Part shown: positions 48,141-55,906 of the stretch, piece by piece | Numbering within the stretch: position 1 is the stretch's first letter | Layout of the letters: the number at the start of each line of letters is the position of its first letter | Assembly (NCBI GenBank): GCA_949289265.1 | Contig: CASENE010000036.1 | Location: forward strand, 1-64,000 | From: an uncultured Bacteroides sp. | Lineage (GTDB): Bacteria > Bacteroidota > Bacteroidia > Bacteroidales > Bacteroidaceae | DNA length: 64,000 bases | Reading direction: 5' to 3' | Position numbers and translations under genes: made by a program | Notes under the pieces: model-generated | The model's database searches: none | The model's input: the letters and a program-made list of their open reading frames with translations, nothing else | What the model was told of the DNA's origin: nothing

Positions 48141-48595
48141 GACAGATTGGTTTTGGCGGCGAAGGTACGCATTTCGGCGGACAAATACGGTTTTCGGGTG
48201 GGGGAAATCAGCTATGGCTTTAAACTGTAAATAATGGTTACGATTCTTGGTGCTCATTTGTGTGATGATATCTGTTTCCGTCGTTTCCTGCGGATAGGAT
48301 GGATTAGAAGGTATTTCAACTCCATGAAACGTACACCATTCTTCAAATGTAAAGTTTGCTACCTGTTTCAATTCCTTGTCTTTAGTCTTGACCGCTTTTC
48401 TCATCCAAGCGTAAAAGACATTCATCAAGACTATGTGTTCTAAAATGGGACGAACTTGATTCTGCATATTCTCATCATACCCTACACAAATGTTTTTTCC
48501 CCGATTCGGAAGCCTAGTTGACAATATCGACTTTCGTAGTTACAAAAGTCATGTAGGACAGCAATACTCCATTCCAATACGTGTCTTTTCTCGTT
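48141..48595. other. 455-bp stretch with only a degenerate reading frame
   Basis: A minus-strand frame from 48467 (MQNQVRPILEHIVLM, then AWMRKAVKTKDKELKQ) looks protein-like for about 75 codons but runs without a stop into the GHL10 gene. It may be the remnant of a gene. A weak minus-strand promoter box (TACCTTCG, 48160-48167) belongs to the GHL10 gene. Nothing else is recognisable. Confidence 0.4.
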
Positions 48596-49039
48596 TCATT
48601 TCGTTCCTTCTTGAAATGTCCTTTCCATATTCTTCCGTGCGATTTCTTCTGTCCCACCAAAATATGTAATTTCCCACAACAGGCCAGCAACAAGTTCTTG
48701 CGGCGTAATCACTACGTTTTCCTCTACCACCACTTCCATGCCGACTATTTCCGTCCATGACGGATAGCAGGCCATAGGGCAATCGAGATGATTGTTCGCT
48801 TTGTCGTAAACAGAACAGTTCATGTCTATCATCGGGCTACAGGTCTCCCAGCGATATCCTAACCGGATGTAATATTGGGATGATTTTGCCTCCAACGCTT
48901 GGACGTTCTGATAGATTCTTTCCCATTTGTTCAAGTCAAGATGCTCTGCCTGCTTCGGCTCGTTGGTCCTCCATAAATTCAGAAAAGCTGGTCTTATCTC
49001 GGCAAAACTGAATTGCGAAAATAATTCTTTGAATGTCAT
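48596..49039 (-). CDS. Small protein of unknown function, paralogue of the gene at 50620
   Basis: A 147-residue protein that I cannot assign. Its start (MTFKELFSQFSFAEIRP) and C-terminal block (ITPQELVAGLLWEITYFGG) match the N-terminal third of the 327-residue protein at 50620 (MTLKELLTQVGFDELLP and LSLAELAMHCLWEITYWG). Both also end the shared block with a helix rich in charged residues. The two genes flank the DIP1984-dprA pair in opposite orientations. Confidence 0.65.
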   Translation of the reverse strand: MTFKELFSQFSFAEIRPAFLNLWRTNEPKQAEHLDLNKWERIYQNVQALEAKSSQYYIRLGYRWETCSPMIDMNCSVYDKANNHLDCPMACYPSWTEIVGMEVVVEENVVITPQELVAGLLWEITYFGGTEEIARKNMERTFQEGTK

Positions 49040-49197
49040 AACGCCATTTTTTAGTCATGATAATAAATCCCTCAACCCATCCTCGTTCTTCTATTAAGAC
49101 AATCGGCACAAGGTAATGCAGAATAATTTTCCCCTGGGGGGCGTGTACGTCATGCGTTTGTACGCTATGCCGGAGATGCGCGATAATAACCATGCTT
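49040..49197. other. Gap with no recognisable gene
   Basis: A short minus-strand frame (48936-49211) crosses this gap but shows no family features. It may be debris from the 3' truncation of the DIP1984-type gene. Confidence 0.3.
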
Positions 49198-49584
49198 CTA
49201 CCAGCTGCCATCTTGGTTTGTTACCCCTGTCCGAAGACAAGGAAGTGCCTCCATTGTCTGATGTAAAGAAGGACTACGGTTTTCGACCACATGTTTCAAC
49301 AGGTCGCGCATCACCGAAAGACGCAACTTCAGCGCGTCCTTACGGGCAATCATTTGGGTGAGAGTTTCGCCCTCATGCATGGTTTGCATGTTGGTGCGGT
49401 TAATCCGATAGACAATCTCCTCGAATTGCGATAGGCACTTATCCAATTCTTTAAACAATTCATTTAAGTTCTCGGAAGGCTGGTCGCCTTCCTGTACTTT
49501 CGCGCTGTACTTCAGACGACTCTTCAGTTGGTCGATTCTGTTCTGCAAATCGGCGCGTATGCTTAATGCTTCTGCCAGTTTCAT
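49198..49584 (-). pseudogene. DIP1984-family protein, 3'-truncated
   Basis: From ATG 49584 the product begins MKLAEALSIRADLQNRIDQL and continues with AKVQEGDQPSENLNELFKEL and RINRTNMQTMHEGETLTQMI, then DALKLRLSVMRDLLKHV, as in DIP1984-type proteins of about 150 residues. After about residue 98 it changes to an unrelated tail (PSLHQTMEALPCLRTG) and stops at 128. The usual C-terminal helix is missing and was not found in another frame downstream. Probably a remnant. Function of the family is unknown. Confidence 0.65.
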
Positions 49585-49633
49585 TATATTTCCTCCTATC
49601 TGGTTTGATGATGCAAAGTTCTGTGCTGAAAAT

Positions 49634-49683
49634 GCCGAATCGAAGCACAAGATGAAGAATTTTTGCCTGTGCTCCGATTCGGC
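49634..49683. promoter_or_regulatory. Operator-like palindrome between divergent genes
   Basis: GCCGAATCGAAGCACA (49634-49649) is complementary to TGTGCTCCGATTCGGC (49668-49683) except at one position. It lies between the divergent DIP1984-type and dprA-like genes, just upstream of the dprA-like -7 box, where a repressor could control both. Confidence 0.55.
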
Positions 49684-49695
49684 GCATCAGGATAT

Positions 49696-49703
49696 TACCT
49701 TTG
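49696..49703 (+). promoter_or_regulatory. Promoter -7 element of the dprA-like gene
   Basis: TACCTTTG, 23 bp before the ATG at 49726. Confidence 0.55.
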
Positions 49704-49725
49704 CCGCCAACCCAAATCTCGTCTT

Positions 49726-50595
49726 ATGAAAGATAAAGAAAAAAATAAAATGACTATGGAAGAGCTATTGTACCTGCAATTATTGGGATATTCTTCCAAG
49801 CAAATATATGAAGTCATTCAAACAGAAGACCTTCCGAATACAATGGTTTCCATGTCCATCTACGAACTTGACAAGGCGAAGCGTATATTGGACAGGCAGG
49901 AAAAAGCCGGAGTGGTCACCATTCCATATTATGCCGAAACGTATCCCCGTCACTTCCGCAATTTAGACATGGACGCCCCGCCGTTAATCCACGTATTGGG
50001 CAATGAGGAACTGCTCAATCGTGAAGACAATGTGGCCATCATCGGTGCCCGCGCCGCAGACAAGGAAGGCTTGGACATCGCATACAGGCTTGCCAATCAA
50101 ATAGGCAGGCAAGGACATGTTGTCATCAGCGGTCTGGCGTTGGGATGCGACACGGCTGCCCACCGGGGATGCCTTGATGCAGACGGACAGACGATAGCCG
50201 TCGTCGCTTCAGGGTTGGATATCACGCATCCCAAGGTGAACAAGCCGTTGCAGGACGAGATTATCGCTAATGGAGGCACTATCTTGTCGGAGCATCCTTT
50301 CGGAGTGAAAGCTAATCCTACGAGGCTGGTGGCCCGTTGCCGTTTGCAAGTGGCGCTGACTCAATCGGTAATAGTGGCGCAATGCCCCATCATCAGCGGC
50401 ACGATGTATGCCGTGCGGTTCGCCCAAGAGTATGACGGTGACTGCTTCGGCTGGGAAAACAATATTTATGCCGTCCGATATGACACGCAGAATGAACTGA
50501 ACTCCGGAAACAAGTTCTTGCTTGATTACAACCTTGCCATACCGATCAACCTCAATCAAAAAGTAACATTGGGACAACAAAACCAACTTATATAA
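49726..50595 (+). CDS. DprA/Smf-like DNA-processing protein
   Basis: A 289-residue protein. After an N-terminal helical part (TMEELLYLQLLGYSSKQIYEV) comes the Smf Rossmann fold: VAIIGARAADKEGLDIAYRL, then HVVISGLALGCDTAAHRGCL and GLDITHPKVNKPLQDEI, ending with the segment LVARCRLQVALTQSVIVAQC. These are the DprA single-strand-DNA-binding and RecA-loading residues. It lacks the C-terminal winged helix of chromosomal DprA (the usual protein is about 370 residues). Its accessory location suggests a mobile-element or defence role rather than competence. Confidence 0.8.
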   Translation: MKDKEKNKMTMEELLYLQLLGYSSKQIYEVIQTEDLPNTMVSMSIYELDKAKRILDRQEKAGVVTIPYYAETYPRHFRNLDMDAPPLIHVLGNEELLNREDNVAIIGARAADKEGLDIAYRLANQIGRQGHVVISGLALGCDTAAHRGCLDADGQTIAVVASGLDITHPKVNKPLQDEIIANGGTILSEHPFGVKANPTRLVARCRLQVALTQSVIVAQCPIISGTMYAVRFAQEYDGDCFGWENNIYAVRYDTQNELNSGNKFLLDYNLAIPINLNQKVTLGQQNQLI

Positions 50596-50619
50596 TAACA
50601 TATTAATAAATAAGCAGTC

Positions 50620-51603
50620 ATGACACTAAAAGAACTATTGACACAAGTCGGCTTCGATGAACTTCTTCCTTATTTGAAGAAGCACGAGCCGGAACATCTT
50701 GATGACATCTACTCTTTCCGGGAGGCATACGACATCCTCCTCGGCATGGAGCCGGACAAGGATTTCAAAGGGGAAGCCCGCGTGGAATGGTCGGGCGGAG
50801 AGTATGAAGGCGAACCGAAATGGATTGGCATATATCATCTGGATGACAATGTCTGGGAAAAGGAACTGGCCAAAGAAATCATCGTGGCCGACGACGTGCG
50901 TTTGTCCCTTGCAGAACTCGCCATGCATTGCCTTTGGGAAATCACATATTGGGGATTTTCTCCGGCGGAAATCAGAGAGGGTTGGCAAGAACGCTTGGGG
51001 CACAAGCAGCCTGCCAATCCCTACGAAGTGGCTTTGGACAAACTGGAGGAAAGCATTTGGCGGCATCAGACTCCGCGGCGATTGCGCTGTAAAGAGCCTG
51101 ACGGTGAAAGATGCACCCGAGTTGAATTCCCGTTAAAGAGGGAGAGTGACCGCAAGAACCGCTCCAAGCGGAAGCGTGAATACCGCCAGGACAAGCGTGA
51201 GGAATACCTGCGCAAGATGGCTGCTCGCGAGAACTTGGCAAGGATGCTTTCCGCCGAAGGCAGCAGTTTCAGGCGTTGCGACGTAGATTTCTTGCTTGAC
51301 ATCGAACGCGGCACACGGTATGATTACCGTTCGGTGACGCAGGATGCCGATGCCCGGTTGGATTATATCCTTGAGTCAATGACCCGTTACCAGCAACTGG
51401 ACTTGTCCCGATATGACGGGGCACTGCTCTTCTTGCGCATCCCTTCCGGCGTGCCGCTGAAGGAATCCGCCTTGGCCGCGTTCAAACAAGGAGCCAAGGA
51501 AAGGCTGGGATATGCCGACGTCCGCTTTGGGAGCATCATACGGGAGGCAGACACGCCGGAGGTGATGGCTACGCTATTGTTAAACAAAGGTAAAGTGGAC
51601 TGA
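50620..51603 (+). CDS. Protein of unknown function with a domain shared with the gene at 48596
   Basis: A 327-residue protein, 24 bp after the dprA-like gene and probably in its operon. Residues 1-125 match the small protein at 48596 (see LWEITYWG). The middle is strongly basic (about 170-205, SDRKNRSKRKREYRQDKREE) and could bind nucleic acid. The C-terminal 90 residues (LDYILESMTRYQQLD, IPSGVPLKESALAAFKQG) form a separate module. I do not recognise a function. Confidence 0.65.
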   Translation: MTLKELLTQVGFDELLPYLKKHEPEHLDDIYSFREAYDILLGMEPDKDFKGEARVEWSGGEYEGEPKWIGIYHLDDNVWEKELAKEIIVADDVRLSLAELAMHCLWEITYWGFSPAEIREGWQERLGHKQPANPYEVALDKLEESIWRHQTPRRLRCKEPDGERCTRVEFPLKRESDRKNRSKRKREYRQDKREEYLRKMAARENLARMLSAEGSSFRRCDVDFLLDIERGTRYDYRSVTQDADARLDYILESMTRYQQLDLSRYDGALLFLRIPSGVPLKESALAAFKQGAKERLGYADVRFGSIIREADTPEVMATLLLNKGKVD

Positions 51604-51618
51604 CGGAGGAAGCGGGAC

Positions 51619-51649
51619 TTGCATACGTCGTGTGCAAGCCTTATCTTTG
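51619..51649 (+). promoter_or_regulatory. Promoter of the third HU-family gene
   Basis: TTG at 51619-51621, a 20-bp spacer and TATCTTTG at 51642-51649. Transcription would start about 51656, so dyad array H lies entirely in the mRNA leader. Confidence 0.65.
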
Positions 51650-51660
51650 CACTTGGATAA

Positions 51661-51758
51661 TCATCATGCACGATGATAACTGCCATCATGTACGATGATG
51701 ACTGCCATCATGTACGATGATGACTGCCATCATATACGATGATGCTCCGCCGACTGCC
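51661..51758 (+). repeat. Dyad array H (22-bp period) in the HU leader
   Basis: Units beginning CGATGAT start at 51671, 51693, 51715 and 51737, the last degraded. The hairpin core is ATGATGACTGCCATCAT. A half-unit (ATCATCATGCA) precedes the first. Confidence 0.85.
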
Positions 51759-51806
51759 GCAATTGGCGGTGGCAAGGTATAGGTTTAATTTGACAAAGAG
51801 CGCAAC

Positions 51807-52208
51807 ATGTATTACAAGAAGCAGAAAATCGGGAAGAAATGGTATCCCCGCTCGTTCACGGCGGGAACGTATGACACGAAGGACGTGGCCGAGAGGCTCT
51901 CCGAAATGTCCACGGTGAGCAAGGGCGACACCTACGCCGTGCTCATGGGGCTGGGCGAGGTGCTGGGCCGCATGATGGAGCTGGGCAACTCGGTGAAGCT
52001 GGACGGGCTGGGCACCTTCTACCTGGTGGGCAACGCCAACGGGCAGGGAGTGGACACGCCCGAGGAGGTCAGCCCCCAGCAGTTCCGCAAGGTGACGGTG
52101 GCCTTCATCCCTGAATACAGCCGGGCGCAGAACAACCAGGTGCGGAAGCGGACCATCGTCCCCTCGCGGGTGGAATGGACGGAGCTGGGGGGAACGGTGA
52201 AGAAGTGA
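51807..52208 (+). CDS. HU-family DNA-binding protein, third copy
   Basis: A 133-residue HU-related protein, shorter than the pair at 37-40 kb and without the glycine-rich tail. It starts MYYKKQKIGKKWYPRS, with a helical dimer part (DTKDVAERLSEMSTVSKGD, YAVLMGLGEVLGRMMEL), the beta-arm entry VKLDGLGTFYLVG and a basic C-terminus (QNNQVRKRTIVPSRVEW). Promoter, dyad array and gene are in the same order as in the other two HU modules. It is noticeably more GC-rich than the genes on either side. Confidence 0.8.
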   Translation: MYYKKQKIGKKWYPRSFTAGTYDTKDVAERLSEMSTVSKGDTYAVLMGLGEVLGRMMELGNSVKLDGLGTFYLVGNANGQGVDTPEEVSPQQFRKVTVAFIPEYSRAQNNQVRKRTIVPSRVEWTELGGTVKK

Positions 52209-52223
52209 AGGGTTTGAGGGATT

Positions 52224-53381
52224 TTATAGGGAAGGTGGCAGAATCTGGCAAACTTCAGAAATAAGTTCCTTTATTTCCTCCACCAGACTGTCAGCCAAGC
52301 CTTCTACATTGTTTTCCAGCGTCAGGGTGTTAAAATCCTTCACACCTAACCAAACTGGTGTATTGGCATAATTTACTTTATCGAAGCATTCGAGCAACTC
52401 CCTCACATGAGGCATTGGAATTTGGTCAATGTCTTTTTCTCTTTTATAATTTTTGGGACGTATAGCTATGCAATGAGTAGTCGAGTTGTTGGCTATGGTC
52501 AGTTGCAGGCCATTGCACAGATCGTAGCGGCTGAACTTTTTTGCGCAGGACTCATACACAGGATATGGCAGGCTTTGCATACGTGCAATGAGAAGTTCAA
52601 ACAGAGTGGCCATTTCTTCTTTCGACAATCCTTTTGCGTTTCTGCGTTGCCTTATGCTGTGAAGCAAGTCCTGACAGGTGTCGGCCGTGATATTTTCACA
52701 ACGATACGTCTGCGTGACAACCTTTTTCATCAGTTCGTGTTCTTCACGGAATAAGCATGCCGACGGATGAGGAATGCCACAGCAGGGGATGCCTTCCAAG
52801 TGTCCGGTGAAGATGTTCCCCAAGGAGGCAAAAGTCTGTGAGTATTGAAGCCGCCGGCCTATAGCGTCACAATGCGCCTTGATGGTCTTGAGCAGCGCAT
52901 TTCCACTCAATATCACTATCATCTGAGGACGCGTTATTTCGATAAGTTCCAACGTGTAGGGCAATGTCTCTGCCAACAGTTGTGGCAATAAGTTTCGGGC
53001 TTTCGGCGTGGCAAAGAACGTGGCGTTTGTAACGATAAAGTCTGTTTCATTATCTAACGGATGGGGATTGGCATCGAACAAACGATATATCCTTTGCCAA
53101 TAAGCCCAATCGGATCTGTTGCTCCACGATGGATTGCCTTTTAATAAATGTGTACCGTCCATCGGCTTTCCACCGAATTGCCAGTATTCACTATCGCATT
53201 GTTCTTTATATGTTCCTCCCGAACCGGGATTTATCCCCATGACAAACACACGCGGAGAATCAGTTATCTTTGTGAGGTCGGATTGGGTATAAAATGCAGG
53301 AGCATCATCGCCATGCGTACGGGCAATTCTGTCATAAGCCTCGGCTGTGTTGGCAGCCCATGTGTTTAATTGAATATTCAT
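52224..53381 (-). CDS. Uracil-DNA-glycosylase-fold protein, function unknown
   Basis: A 385-residue protein. The N-terminal 200 residues follow the UDG superfamily pattern: VFVMGINPGSGGT (motif A), FIVTNATFFATP, QMIVILSGNALLKTI and CGIPHPSA (motif B-like HPS). The C-terminal half is helical with no recognised domain. Activity on uracil is not established; the fold is also used by other base or nucleotide enzymes. A minus-strand promoter box (TATATTTG) lies at 53415-53422. Start ATG at 53381; the frame is open 12 codons further. Confidence 0.65.
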   Translation of the reverse strand: MNIQLNTWAANTAEAYDRIARTHGDDAPAFYTQSDLTKITDSPRVFVMGINPGSGGTYKEQCDSEYWQFGGKPMDGTHLLKGNPSWSNRSDWAYWQRIYRLFDANPHPLDNETDFIVTNATFFATPKARNLLPQLLAETLPYTLELIEITRPQMIVILSGNALLKTIKAHCDAIGRRLQYSQTFASLGNIFTGHLEGIPCCGIPHPSACLFREEHELMKKVVTQTYRCENITADTCQDLLHSIRQRRNAKGLSKEEMATLFELLIARMQSLPYPVYESCAKKFSRYDLCNGLQLTIANNSTTHCIAIRPKNYKREKDIDQIPMPHVRELLECFDKVNYANTPVWLGVKDFNTLTLENNVEGLADSLVEEIKELISEVCQILPPSL

Positions 53382-53414
53382 TTTCTTATTGAGTCTATAG
53401 GATTTACACGGCCA

Positions 53415-53422
53415 CAAATATA
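53415..53422 (-). promoter_or_regulatory. Promoter -7 element of the UDG-fold gene
   Basis: Reads TATATTTG on the minus strand, about 34 bp before the ATG. Confidence 0.5.
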
Positions 53423-53596
53423 TCTTTTTATGGTCAACCTTTTTAATTATTTCCCTCCAAGATAAATATCTTAACTATATATCATATTATCAATGATATA
53501 AATTGGTTAATACAATACAGGGTAACAGAATGGTAACAATTAAAAATTATATGTAAATACGCAACATACGCATCTATCGATGAGGTATATACCCAC

Positions 53597-53634
53597 AAAA
53601 AACACCCCTGCCTCAGATTACTATAGCAGGGGTG
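53597..53634 (-). terminator. Terminator of the DUF262 operon
   Basis: CACCCCTGC (53603-53611) pairs with GCAGGGGTG (53626-53634). On the minus strand the stem is followed by six T residues. It lies 35 bp after the stop of the last gene of the cluster. Confidence 0.85.
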
Positions 53635-53668
53635 AATCTATCAAATGAAGCATTTACTCGCTATCATT

Positions 53669-55906
53669 CTATTCTTCATTATGCATTTGGACAATAGTTT
53701 TTATTTTTCTTATTGCCCATAATACACGATCCTCCGTATCAATACCGTCTTCATCTTGAACAATTGGCCAATGCTCCTTATTCTCTTGGTAAAAATAGTC
53801 AAATCCATCACCAGTAGATGTTATTGATGATACTGGATGTAGAAGTCTCAAATTCCCGCCGTAATTGTCAATATCTAAAATTTCTTTCTTATACCTGTCT
53901 TCAAGTTCTTTCTCTATTTCTTGATATATAACATTTAGAAATGAATTCCAGTGCTGACCATTAAATTGATGTTTATTTAAGGTCGTACAGATATAATTAC
54001 ATGAATTATCCCAAACCAATTCACCTTCTGCGCCTCTTAGCATATCAGGATACTTTGCAAAATAATATCGCCAAGTATACTTACGCTTTTGTTCTTGCTC
54101 TTCAATAAAAGATCTTCTGATATCCGTAATGGATTTACCATTTTGAACCATCTCCAACAGTTTGATTAGTACTGACATGGACTGCTCAAAATTATTTCTA
54201 TTACGACTTTTATGCAGTAATTGAGTCCAAGTCGATCGATTGGAATTGGCCATATAGTATCGGGAGCTGTCGCACTGCCTATAGTCATCTATGGAAATCA
54301 AGGCCAAATGGATGTTTTGATAGCTATAGTTGTCGCTGAAAACTTCATAGAACGTGTCTGTCAGGTATAGATGTTCGTATCCTAAGCCTGACACATAGCC
54401 GTATATGAGCGGATGATCTTCGTACTTGTGCATCCTTTCCAACTCTTCTAGGGACATTTCCTCTTTTCGATACATCTTATCCATTTCCTCTTCTTCTTGA
54501 AATCTGTTGAAGCCATGTGTCAGGTCTGTTTTTATGATACCTTTCAGCATCAATTCCTCCACCTCTGTCAATAGGTCTTTCATGTAATCCGAATCACCTC
54601 GAATCTCACCAGAATTAGAGTTCCATATCAAATTTCTCAGGATTCGCAATCTGTTAATAAATGCTGATTCTCCGATTTCTGTCTTGTGCAAAAGATAGAT
54701 AATGATACCGAACAGAAATAGAAAATCACTATAAGAGAAGTTGTTGTTTACTAGATATAGTTTTATGCATGCGTGAAAAAAATTCTGATTGGCATGATAT
54801 TCTTTGACTGTCTTATATGTCGTTACTTTCCCTTCTTCGTATGTAGATTGTGCTAAGTACTTGGCAAAAAATGCCCCAATAGAACCAAAATCATTTTTGA
54901 CTTGGCACCAGCAATCCATCGCTTTTTCAAAGAACTTTCGATTCTGATCTGCATTTGGAGATTCTTGATATAAGAGCTTAATCAATTCAAACTCATCCAT
55001 TGATTTTTTAATAGATTGTTGATAGCAAAGAATGTGACTGATATAAAAGAAATATCTCATAAACTCCTTATCTGTCAAATCATCATTATCACGATAGCTA
55101 AAAAGCATATCAGCCCATTCAACGTCAAACTTATGATTTATGGTCATTGATTCTTCAGAGTCGCGTTCATATAAGTCTTCAAACTCTGCCTTGAAGTGTT
55201 CAAATGGAGTTAATTTTTTTCCACGAGAATTCATTTTGATGTATAATTCATCAGAAAGACCATTTTCAGCCAATGGTAAGAAGAAGAACACAATTCGTTC
55301 ATCTGCTCCAGTAAGCAAGCTCCATAGATTATCAACATCGGAGAATTTATCTTTGATAGCATCTAACATAGTGAGCATGCTTAATATGGTAGGATCGTTA
55401 TGCCAGTCACCCATAAACCAATATTGGTCAATTAATTGTTCCTTAAGTGACAAGTCTAATGAAGGAGTAAATGTCAGTAACCGAGAACAGAAATCCCTTG
55501 AACTAGGACGAATATCATAGGTGAAATGCCTCAAGAAATCATAATTTTCGGGAAGAAGATTCGTTTCTTTTTTTGCCGCATACCAATGAAGTAAAAACAA
55601 GGTTGTCAGACGTTGCTGACCATCGAGAGGGGTCACGATAATCTTTTCCAGTTTATTTGTCTCAGTTTTGCTCCACACATTCTCTGTCTCGCCATATACA
55701 AAGTCCATTTTCATTACTTTGTGATTACTTTCAGGTTGCAATAAATAGTTTTTTATAGCGGTGAGAAATCGGTCTCTTACTCTGTTAATATCAGCACTGG
55801 TTCGTCCTTGGGCGTAATCTCTTTGTACCATTGGGATGATTACGTGGTATTTACACAAAAAAGATTTGAACGTATGTCTTTCGTATTGTTTATTATTTGC
55901 TGCCAT
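53669..55906 (-). CDS. DUF262-family protein (GmrS/GmrD-like), without visible HNH nuclease
   Basis: A 745-residue protein. The N-terminal DUF262 (ParB/sulfiredoxin-like NTPase) domain has IPMVQRDYAQGR (about 24-35) and the signature PLDGQQRLTTLFLLHWY (about 92-108). The rest is mostly helical and AT-rich; I see no DUF1524 HNH motif. It overlaps the preceding DUF262 gene by 14 bp, so the two are coupled. Paired DUF262 genes are known from type IV restriction (GmrSD) and other defence loci; here the nuclease would reside in the partner. Confidence 0.8.
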   Translation of the reverse strand: MAANNKQYERHTFKSFLCKYHVIIPMVQRDYAQGRTSADINRVRDRFLTAIKNYLLQPESNHKVMKMDFVYGETENVWSKTETNKLEKIIVTPLDGQQRLTTLFLLHWYAAKKETNLLPENYDFLRHFTYDIRPSSRDFCSRLLTFTPSLDLSLKEQLIDQYWFMGDWHNDPTILSMLTMLDAIKDKFSDVDNLWSLLTGADERIVFFFLPLAENGLSDELYIKMNSRGKKLTPFEHFKAEFEDLYERDSEESMTINHKFDVEWADMLFSYRDNDDLTDKEFMRYFFYISHILCYQQSIKKSMDEFELIKLLYQESPNADQNRKFFEKAMDCWCQVKNDFGSIGAFFAKYLAQSTYEEGKVTTYKTVKEYHANQNFFHACIKLYLVNNNFSYSDFLFLFGIIIYLLHKTEIGESAFINRLRILRNLIWNSNSGEIRGDSDYMKDLLTEVEELMLKGIIKTDLTHGFNRFQEEEEMDKMYRKEEMSLEELERMHKYEDHPLIYGYVSGLGYEHLYLTDTFYEVFSDNYSYQNIHLALISIDDYRQCDSSRYYMANSNRSTWTQLLHKSRNRNNFEQSMSVLIKLLEMVQNGKSITDIRRSFIEEQEQKRKYTWRYYFAKYPDMLRGAEGELVWDNSCNYICTTLNKHQFNGQHWNSFLNVIYQEIEKELEDRYKKEILDIDNYGGNLRLLHPVSSITSTGDGFDYFYQENKEHWPIVQDEDGIDTEDRVLWAIRKIKTIVQMHNEE

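Noticed and set aside
48141..48524. The 128-codon extension of the GHL10-type protein
   Set aside because: A good signal peptide begins at 48140. The upstream part is unlike a secreted protein's N-terminus and may be a remnant of another gene.
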